Origin: CAYJEQ01 sp964371155
GTDB lineage: Bacteria > Bacillota > Clostridia > Oscillospirales > Ruminococcaceae
Length of the DNA stretch: 28,544 nucleotides
Assembly: GCA_964371155.1 (NCBI GenBank)
Contig: CAYJLI010000030.1
Location: 1-28,544 of the forward strand
Direction: 5' to 3'
Shown in pieces: positions 22,756-28,544 of the stretch (position 1 is its first letter; each line of letters begins with the position of its first letter). The position numbers and the translations under genes are program-made. Under the pieces are notes generated by a model. The model saw only the letters and a program-made list of their open reading frames with translations. It had not been told where the DNA came from and ran no database searches.

Positions 22756-23808
22756 TTAAAATTCGTTTATCATCTGTATAAGCCTTTCAAGCAGCTTATC
22801 CTCGGCTACTTTTTCCACTATTTCGCCTTTTTTAAATATAAGCCCCTCGCCGTTTCCGCCAGCTATGCCTATATCTGCTTCTTTGGCTTCTCCGGGGCCG
22901 TTCACCACACATCCCATCACTGCAATGGTGAGATTTTTATCCATACCCTCCACCGCTTTTTCCACTTGGTTTGCAAGCTCTATCAGTGAAATTTTTGTGC
23001 GTCCGCAGGTGGGGCATGATATTATATTAATTCCGCTTTTATCCCTACCCGACGCTTTGATTATATCCCTTGCTGGAGCTATTTCCTTTGTGGGGTCTGC
23101 AGTGAGTGACACCCTTATGGTGTCCCCTATTCCCTCGGTTAGCAGTGCGCCTATTCCTATTGCGGATTTAATTATCCCCATTCTCTCAGTCCCTGCTTCG
23201 GTCACCCCTAAATGCAGTGGGTAGGAAAATTCTTTTGCCGCAAGCCTGTATGCCGAGAGCATTGTATGTAAATTTGAGCTTTTAAGGGAGAGCACTATAT
23301 CGGTAAAATCTTCTGCTTCGAGTAGAGATATATGGTGCTTGGCACTTTCCACCATAGCTTCGGCTGTTGGTGTTTTATATTTTTTAAGCAGATGCTTTTC
23401 AAGCGAGCCACCATTTACCCCAATTCGTATCGGGATTTTTTTATCCTTGCAGGCTTCTACCACTGCACGCACTCTCTCAGCTGTGCCTATATTGCCGGGG
23501 TTAATTCTGATTTTATCCACCCCTGACTCCACCGCCGCTAAGGCAATTTTATAGTCAAAATGCACATCTGCAACTATCGGCATATCAACAGCGGATTTAA
23601 GCTCTTTTATAAGCACAGCCGATTTAGCCGTGGGAAGTGCTACACGCACAATATCGCACCCTGCTTTTTCAAGTGCTATCGCCTGCTCTATGTTGCCCTT
23701 TATATCCTCGCTCGGGCATGAGAGCATCGACTGAACCAAAACTGGGTAACCCCCTCCTAAGAAGAGGTTACCCACCTTTAATATTTTCGTTTTATTTAAG
23801 CTATTCAC
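22756..23808 (-). CDS. ispG: 4-hydroxy-3-methylbut-2-en-1-yl diphosphate synthase (IspG/GcpE)
   Basis: The 350-residue protein has the bacterial two-domain IspG length. The N-terminal TIM-barrel part includes PIVADVHFDYKIAL (77-90) and KIRINPGNIG (99-108). The 4Fe-4S cluster ligands are C265 and C268 in CPTCGR and C300 in GCVVNGPGEA, with the conserved E307. It reductively opens MEcPP to HMBPP. The start codon overlaps the rseP stop by 4 bases (ATGA), so the genes are translationally coupled. Confidence 0.97.
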   Translation of the reverse strand: MNSLNKTKILKVGNLFLGGGYPVLVQSMLSCPSEDIKGNIEQAIALEKAGCDIVRVALPTAKSAVLIKELKSAVDMPIVADVHFDYKIALAAVESGVDKIRINPGNIGTAERVRAVVEACKDKKIPIRIGVNGGSLEKHLLKKYKTPTAEAMVESAKHHISLLEAEDFTDIVLSLKSSNLHTMLSAYRLAAKEFSYPLHLGVTEAGTERMGIIKSAIGIGALLTEGIGDTIRVSLTADPTKEIAPARDIIKASGRDKSGINIISCPTCGRTKISLIELANQVEKAVEGMDKNLTIAVMGCVVNGPGEAKEADIGIAGGNGEGLIFKKGEIVEKVAEDKLLERLIQMINEF

Positions 23809-24845
23809 CCGAAAAGCCCCCCAACTATCCGCATAATGTCGTTAAAGGTAGCGGCTATCATGACTGCAAAGAGCAGTAGTATTCCTGCTGTGTGTATATA
23901 TCCCTCATACTGGGGTTTTACTGCCTTGCCCGTTATAATCTCAATGAAGATAAACACGAGTCTTCCGCCGTCGAGTGCTGGGAATGGAAGCAGGTTAAAC
24001 ACACCTAAGTTTATCGTAATAAATGCAACCATCATAATTAGCGAATCGAGCCCCATTGAGGACGCTTCACCTATTGCCGAGGCAACGCCTACTGGCCCTG
24101 AGAGCTGATTAAATCCAAATCTGCCCGTGATAAGGTCTAATAGTGATACCCAAACCTGTTTTGCGATAGTGACAGTCCAGTTAAACGCATAGGTGATTAC
24201 ACCCGTGGGGGAGAGCTCCTCACTGTACACCCTAAAGTCGATGCTAATGGTGCTCACACCCTCTGCTATTTCTACCATTTCAAAGGGAATAGCGTTATAG
24301 CTTATCTTTTCTCCCTCTCGCATTACTTCGATATCCACAAGGCCGTCCCTATCACGCATGAATTCGAATGTAATGTCGTTTGGAGTGCGCACTCTGTTTC
24401 CATTAACCGATACTATCTCGTCATTTTGTGCAAGATATGCGCTACTATTTCCACCATCTCTAAAGTCGGCTATTGTGGTAGTGCCCACTGAGCCATCCAT
24501 AAGCACAAGTGAAACCATTAAAAAATAGCCCAAAATAAGGTTCATCACTGCACCTGCAACTATGATTATAAAGCGTTTCCACGCCTTTTTCTTGGTAAAC
24601 GAATTCTCATGAGCACTGTCCTCGTCCTCTCCCTCCATCGAAACAAATCCACCTATCGGGAAGAGACGAAGTGCATATCTTGTATCGCCTTTGGTTTTGC
24701 TAAATACTATCGGCCCCATGCCGAGTGCGAATTCATTAACCTTTACACCCGCCCATTTCGCCGCCGCAAAATGCCCGAGCTCATGGATAAATATTAGAAG
24801 TCCGAAAACTAAGATTGCTAAGATTATTGTTGTTATAGTACTGAT
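23805..24845 (-). CDS. rseP: RIP metalloprotease RseP (site-2 protease family), apparent ATC start
   Basis: From the proposed start the product is 346 residues, normal for Bacillota RseP/RasP. The zinc motif HELGH lies about 20 residues in, within the first membrane helix; a PDZ domain occupies about residues 145-220, and the second metal motif is in FNLLPFPALDGGR near the C-terminus. It cleaves membrane proteins such as anti-sigma factors or signal-peptide remnants inside the bilayer. Between the upstream in-frame stop (24870-24872) and HELGH there is no ATG, GTG or TTG. The first in-frame ATG, at 24719, would remove the catalytic motif. A GGGGG purine site sits 7-8 bases before an ATC at 24845 (ATT at 24851 is the alternative). 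A missing G in that run is the other explanation. Confidence 0.85.
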   Translation of the reverse strand: MSTITTIILAILVFGLLIFIHELGHFAAAKWAGVKVNEFALGMGPIVFSKTKGDTRYALRLFPIGGFVSMEGEDEDSAHENSFTKKKAWKRFIIIVAGAVMNLILGYFLMVSLVLMDGSVGTTTIADFRDGGNSSAYLAQNDEIVSVNGNRVRTPNDITFEFMRDRDGLVDIEVMREGEKISYNAIPFEMVEIAEGVSTISIDFRVYSEELSPTGVITYAFNWTVTIAKQVWVSLLDLITGRFGFNQLSGPVGVASAIGEASSMGLDSLIMMVAFITINLGVFNLLPFPALDGGRLVFIFIEIITGKAVKPQYEGYIHTAGILLLFAVMIAATFNDIMRIVGGLFG

Positions 24846-24864
24846 GTTAATTCCCCCATGCTGT

Positions 24865-26013
24865 TTATTTTATATTTAAAAATTCCCTTGTTTTCTCCCT
24901 TACTTCTGTGTCAAGGTCTAAAACATCCTGTAAATTGTAGCTTTCCCCCGATAGATAGGGCATATTCATAATATTCTCTACGGCTTTTCCAATATGATTA
25001 AAAGAAATTTTTTCTGCTAAAAAATATTTTACCGCTTCTTCGTTGGCACTATTTACCGCACATGGATATAGTCCCCCGAGCTTTGCCGCTGAAATAGCCG
25101 TTTTTAGGCAGATGAATGTTTCTGCATCGGGTTTGTGAAAGGTAAGTGCGCCTATATCTGTAAGTGAAAGTTTTTTCACATTGCTTTCATGTCTCTCTGG
25201 GTATGTGAGGGCGTACTGAATGGGTATCTTCATGTCGGGAAGTCCGAGCTGTGCTATTATCGACCCATCTTTAAACTCCACCGCCGAATGTATTATGCTT
25301 TCTCGGTGCACGACTATTTCAATGTCCTTTGGTTGCACATCGAAAAGCCACATCGCCTCGATAAATTCAAGCCCTTTATTCATTAGCGTTGCGCTATCCA
25401 CAGTGATTTTTGCACCCATGCTCCAATTGGGATGGGCGAGTGCTGATTTAAGGTTTACCCGCTCAAGCTCTTCGTAGCTTTTGCCGAAAAATGGCCCGCC
25501 GGAGGCTGTGAGTATCAGCTTTGAGGGTGGGTTTAGTTTATCCTGCATGCACTGAAATATTGCGCTGTGTTCGCTGTCCACTGGGAGAATTTTCACCCCC
25601 ATGTCGGACGCCGAGCCCATTACAAGCCTACCTGCCGCCACAAGGGTTTCTTTGTTTGCAAGCGCTATGTCGTTTGAAGCTGAAATGGCTATAAGTGTGG
25701 GCATAAGGCCTGCCATTCCCACCACCGAATTTAGCAGTACATCACAGGGCATGGCGGATATTTCGCATATACCCTCCATTGCTGAGAGTACTTTAATGTC
25801 GGTATCCGCAAGCTTTATCTTTAGAGTTTGAGCCGCATTTTTATCCTCGAGTGCCACAAAACGAGGGCTAAATTCCCTCGCCTGCTTTTCTATTAAATCG
25901 GTACTGCTTTTAGCGGTGAGTGCTAAAACTTCATACCCTAAGTTTTTGCATACTTCTAAGCTTTGGACTCCTATCGAGCCCGTGCTTCCAAGTATTGTTA
26001 CTGTTTTTTTCAT
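24865..26013 (-). CDS. dxr: 1-deoxy-D-xylulose 5-phosphate reductoisomerase
   Basis: The 382-residue protein has all Dxr hallmarks: GSTGSIG at 9-15 for NADPH, the segment ALANKETLVAAG, the metal and substrate motif LPVDSEHSAIFQC, TASGGPF, and WSMGAKITVDSATLMNKGLE. It converts DXP to MEP, the first committed step of the MEP pathway. The ATG at 26013 is preceded by AAGGGAATAAAG. The stop lies 19 bases before the rseP start. A 151-base spacer without a strong promoter separates it from cdsA. The symbol ispC is also used. Confidence 0.97.
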   Translation of the reverse strand: MKKTVTILGSTGSIGVQSLEVCKNLGYEVLALTAKSSTDLIEKQAREFSPRFVALEDKNAAQTLKIKLADTDIKVLSAMEGICEISAMPCDVLLNSVVGMAGLMPTLIAISASNDIALANKETLVAAGRLVMGSASDMGVKILPVDSEHSAIFQCMQDKLNPPSKLILTASGGPFFGKSYEELERVNLKSALAHPNWSMGAKITVDSATLMNKGLEFIEAMWLFDVQPKDIEIVVHRESIIHSAVEFKDGSIIAQLGLPDMKIPIQYALTYPERHESNVKKLSLTDIGALTFHKPDAETFICLKTAISAAKLGGLYPCAVNSANEEAVKYFLAEKISFNHIGKAVENIMNMPYLSGESYNLQDVLDLDTEVREKTREFLNIK

Positions 26014-26164
26014 CTTTATTCCCTTATATTAAAAGCTTTTTGCTATGATACTTTCGGTATGGAATTGTGAAATCTATGTATGAAAATCATGCAAATGAAA
26101 GCGGTATACCATTATTTATAGCTGAAATTTCAATTTACGCTTCCGCCATTTCTGCCTTTAGAAA

Positions 26165-27007
26165 TTATCCTACTACGGTTATGAATGGGGAGTATGTTGT
26201 CACAATAAGCACCATTGGTATTACCATCAGCACTGAATCAAATCTGTCGAGCGCTCCACCGTGACCCGGCATAATATTGCCGAAATCCTTTATTTTGTAC
26301 TGCCTTTTAATTGCAGAAGCAGTTAAATCCCCAAGGGTTCCAAGCACCGAAAGAATCGGTGCAAAAAGCACTATTGAAATATAGTTTATTTCCACTGCCG
26401 CTTCTGGCATTACCGCCACATATCCATATGTGAGCGCTGGAAGAAGTAACATGCTTGTTACTAAGCCGCCTATCAAGCCTTCTACTGTTTTTTTCGGACT
26501 GATTTCGGGGCATAGCTTGTGCTTGCCCATGGTTACGCCTACAAAATATGCGCCTGTGTCCGAGCCCCATGCCGCCGCCATCGCTATGCAGGTGTAGTAA
26601 AGCCCTAAATAACTGCCGAGAGTGTCCCTTAAAAGCACTAAACAGGTGAGTGTTAGCGGTATAAATATGGCTGTTAATATGCAGACTGCAAGCTCTTCCG
26701 TCTTCACAGTTTTATGCTTGAGTATTAGCATTAGGCATAGCCCCAACACATATGCAAAAAGCACAATCGGCATCACAAATTTCACCCATGACAGTGAAAT
26801 GAGCGGAAGATACACCGCTACCGCCATACTGCTGTATAGCAAGTATTTGTGTTTACTATATCCTGTTGCAGAGAGCATTTCATAGACAGCTATCGCCGCT
26901 ACAATGCTTGCTCCTATGTTTAGCATTACTGTGTGGTAGAGTGAAAATACTGCAAATAGCAGTGCTAAACCCACCACAGATGATATTACTCTAATTTTCA
27001 AGGGCAT
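26165..27007 (-). CDS. cdsA: Phosphatidate cytidylyltransferase
   Basis: The 280-residue protein has about eight membrane helices and ends with the CdsA signature at residues 231-255: SAIKRQYKIKDFG followed by MPGHGGALDR. It makes CDP-diacylglycerol from phosphatidate and CTP, the branch point for phosphatidylglycerol and, through cls in this window, cardiolipin. Its ATG shares one base with the uppS stop codon (TAATG), indicating coupled translation. The conserved segment AAAWGSDTGAYFVG at 143-156 lies in the catalytic half. Confidence 0.96.
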   Translation of the reverse strand: MPLKIRVISSVVGLALLFAVFSLYHTVMLNIGASIVAAIAVYEMLSATGYSKHKYLLYSSMAVAVYLPLISLSWVKFVMPIVLFAYVLGLCLMLILKHKTVKTEELAVCILTAIFIPLTLTCLVLLRDTLGSYLGLYYTCIAMAAAWGSDTGAYFVGVTMGKHKLCPEISPKKTVEGLIGGLVTSMLLLPALTYGYVAVMPEAAVEINYISIVLFAPILSVLGTLGDLTASAIKRQYKIKDFGNIMPGHGGALDRFDSVLMVIPMVLIVTTYSPFITVVG

Positions 27008-27717
27008 TATCCCCCATATCTTCTATTTCTTGATGCATATATCTCCACCGCTTCATCGAGATCTTTTTCGGTGAAGTCCGGCCAGAGCACATCCATAAAT
27101 ATCAGCTCGCTATAAGCATTTTGCCATAGCAAGAAATTTGAAATGCGCTTTTCTCCACCCGGACGAATTATTATATCGGGGTCGGGCTGAGTGCTTGTGT
27201 ATATATAATCTGAAAAAACATCTTCATTTATCTCTTCGGACGCCATTTTCCCTGATTTTACATCTTCAGCAATTTTCTTTACAGCGGAAACTATCTCTGC
27301 CCTACCGCCATAATTTAGTGCTATATTCACTGTAAATTTATCAAAGTTTTCGGTTTTGCTTTCTGCCTGCTCCATCAGCTCTAAAAGCTCGGCTGGCATA
27401 TTTTCCCTACTGCCGATAAATTTAAGTCTCGCACCCTCTTCACTGCTTTTGAGAAGATCCTTAAGATACTGCTTTAAGAGATTCATAATACTGTCCACTT
27501 CGGATTTTGGTCGCTTCCAATTCTCTGTTGAAAAAGCGTAGACAGTTAAATGCTTTACACCTATTTTCATACAGTGCTTAGCGATATCTCCAAATACCTT
27601 AGTGCCTTTTTTATGCCCTGCAGTCCTTGGCAGTCCCTTTGCCTTTGCCCATCTGCCATTTCCATCCATTATTATGGCAATATGGGTGGGAATATTTTTT
27701 TTAAGTCCCTCGGACAT
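27007..27717 (-). CDS. uppS: Undecaprenyl diphosphate synthase (cis-prenyltransferase)
   Basis: The 236-residue protein contains IIMDGNGRWA with catalytic D18, STENWKRP at 63-70, ALNYGGRAEI at 133-142, and RISNFLLWQNAYSE near 191. It extends farnesyl diphosphate with isopentenyl diphosphate to the C55 carrier for peptidoglycan and other wall polymers, using the precursors of the MEP genes nearby. The usual IRTSGE or IRTGGE motif reads IRPGGE here (R185-P-G-G-E189), a mild departure. The start is the ATG at 27717, 5 bases after a GAGGTG site; a GTG at 27720 is too close. cdsA follows with a one-base overlap. Confidence 0.95.
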   Translation of the reverse strand: MSEGLKKNIPTHIAIIMDGNGRWAKAKGLPRTAGHKKGTKVFGDIAKHCMKIGVKHLTVYAFSTENWKRPKSEVDSIMNLLKQYLKDLLKSSEEGARLKFIGSRENMPAELLELMEQAESKTENFDKFTVNIALNYGGRAEIVSAVKKIAEDVKSGKMASEEINEDVFSDYIYTSTQPDPDIIIRPGGEKRISNFLLWQNAYSELIFMDVLWPDFTEKDLDEAVEIYASRNRRYGG

Positions 27718-27814
27718 CACAGCACCTCATCTCCTATGCAAATCTCTCTTTTTACATCAACCTTTAAGGGCAATATAAAAATTTAATGCTACCTATATAC
27801 ACCAATATATGTGA

Positions 27815-27848
27815 TAAAAGCCTATCGAATACTTTCGATGGGCTTTTA
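27815..27848 (-). terminator. Hairpin between frr and uppS, probable terminator or attenuator
   Basis: The 15-base arms 27815-27829 and 27834-27848 pair with one wobble (core AAAAGCC/GGCTTTT and ATCGAA/TTCGAT) around TACT. On the minus strand the right arm ends in TTTTA. It begins about 45 bases after frr. It may split frr from the uppS transcript, although no strong promoter stands before uppS. Confidence 0.6.
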
Positions 27849-27893
27849 CCTATTGTAAGTACAACTTTTAAAAAGCCGATTAATTAAAGGCTT

Positions 27894-28448
27894 TTATATT
27901 TCCATGATTTCTTTTTCTTTAGCCTGAGCCATTTTATCTATTTCTTTGCAGTACTTATCAGTTAAGTCCTGAACTTCTTTTTCGAGTGCCTTTAAATCGT
28001 CCTCGGTAACTTCATTTGCTTTTTTAGATTGTTTGAATTTTTCGTTTGCATCCCTTCTGATAGAACGAATAGCAACTTTTGATTCCTCGGCTGTTTTGTG
28101 AATTCCCTTGCTTATTTCTTTTCTGCGCTCTTCTGTAAGCTGTGGGAATGCAATTCTGATTGCTTGACCATCGTTGTTTGGATTAATTCCAATATCCGAT
28201 GTTTGTATAGCTTTTTCTATTGCGCCAAGTGTTGATTTATCCCATGGTTGGATTAAAAGTATTCTCGCCTCAGCAACGGATATCGCCGCCATCTGTGCTA
28301 TTGGTGTGGGTGTGCCATAGTAATCCACAGTTACTTTATTTAGCACCGCTGGATTTGCTCTGCCCGCTCTTATAGCTGCATATTCGCCTGCAAGCACATC
28401 AAGAGTTTTGTTCATTTTAGCATCATAAGGTTTAACCATTTCATTCAT
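27894..28448 (-). CDS. frr: Ribosome recycling factor
   Basis: The 184-residue protein is full-length RRF. The first helix has MNKTLDVLAGEYAAIRAGRA, followed by NPAVLNKVTVDYYGTPTPI (the hinge and domain II), QPWDKS, and the long C-terminal helices with TEERRKEISKGI. With EF-G it splits post-termination ribosomes. The ATG at 28448 has AAGGATGG upstream, and a second in-frame ATG lies three codons on. The usual upstream partner pyrH is not recognisable in the short remaining sequence. Confidence 0.97.
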   Translation of the reverse strand: MNEMVKPYDAKMNKTLDVLAGEYAAIRAGRANPAVLNKVTVDYYGTPTPIAQMAAISVAEARILLIQPWDKSTLGAIEKAIQTSDIGINPNNDGQAIRIAFPQLTEERRKEISKGIHKTAEESKVAIRSIRRDANEKFKQSKKANEVTEDDLKALEKEVQDLTDKYCKEIDKMAQAKEKEIMEI

Positions 28449-28503
28449 TATAAAGCACCATCCTTAAAATAATTATATTAGTTAACTTAATTTAAAAAAC
28501 TAT

Positions 28504-28544
28504 TTACTTATCCCTTTTAGAGACAAAAACTGCTATTACCACTG
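28504..28544 (-). CDS. C-terminal tail of an unidentified upstream protein
   Basis: On the minus strand the frame open to the window edge reads VVIAVFVSKRDK and then TAA. A hydrophobic run followed by a short basic tail looks like the end of a membrane-anchored or sortase-processed protein rather than the end of PyrH, the common neighbour. With only 12 residues the call is weak. Confidence 0.35.
   Translation of the reverse strand, partial: VVIAVFVSKRDK

Noticed and set aside
26067..26264. Plus-strand open frame of 65 codons between dxr and cdsA
   Set aside because: It runs antisense into the end of cdsA and lacks a ribosome binding site.
1..28544. CRISPR array, tRNA, rRNA, transposase, toxin-antitoxin or phage genes
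   Set aside because: No regularly spaced repeats, tRNA-like cloverleaf with a TTC arm, rRNA segment or recognisable mobile or defence protein was found by reading both strands.

Overview
The window reads as a low-GC Gram-positive chromosome of the Bacillota, most likely class Clostridia. It encodes a PolC-type replicative polymerase, an MEP isoprenoid pathway, a SpoVB-like flippase and the order rpmG-secE-nusG-rplK-rplA. An 86-base run of N inside nusG shows that it is a draft or metagenome assembly. Family calls come from reading motifs in the translations; no database was searched.

Layout. (1) 1-3508, minus strand: the end of a secreted protein whose visible sequence stops at an IPETG sortase-like motif, then rplA, rplK, nusG (interrupted by the gap), secE and rpmG, with a terminator after rplA. 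Both rplK and rplA are preceded by what looks like a mimic of the L1-binding site of 23S rRNA. (2) 3768-5731, plus: a PilZ-domain protein overlapping an HD-GYP protein, a compact cyclic-di-GMP output/turnover pair. (3) 5904-7298, minus: asnS. (4) 7585-10720, plus: ridA, a palindrome-rich intergenic element, an EamA-type transporter and a SpoVB-like flippase. The flippase overlaps tail to tail with an HD-domain hydrolase gene (10691-11356, minus). (5) 11693-15140, plus: cardiolipin synthase, an acidic small membrane protein behind a consensus promoter, a DnaA-box-like cluster and birA. (6) 15530-28544, minus: read in the direction of transcription, the tail of an unknown gene, frr, uppS, cdsA, dxr, rseP, ispG, polC, ispD, ispF, a GNAT acetyltransferase and a small membrane-anchored protein.

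How the genes fit together. Block 6 joins isoprenoid precursor synthesis (dxr, ispD, ispF, ispG) to undecaprenyl diphosphate synthesis (uppS), CDP-diacylglycerol synthesis (cdsA) and an intramembrane protease (rseP). It is the usual frr-uppS-cdsA-dxr-rseP-ispG-polC string of Clostridia with ispD-ispF attached. cdsA and cls both serve anionic phospholipid synthesis.

Most coding content is ordinary core genome. The unusual signal is mostly noncoding: paired L1-site mimics, a three-hairpin repeat in inverted orientation on both sides of ispD, a small element between two identical 27-bp terminator hairpins after ridA, and an rseP that lacks any canonical in-frame start codon before its catalytic HELGH motif. 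I found no rRNA, tRNA, CRISPR array, transposase or phage gene, and no convincing new multi-gene system.
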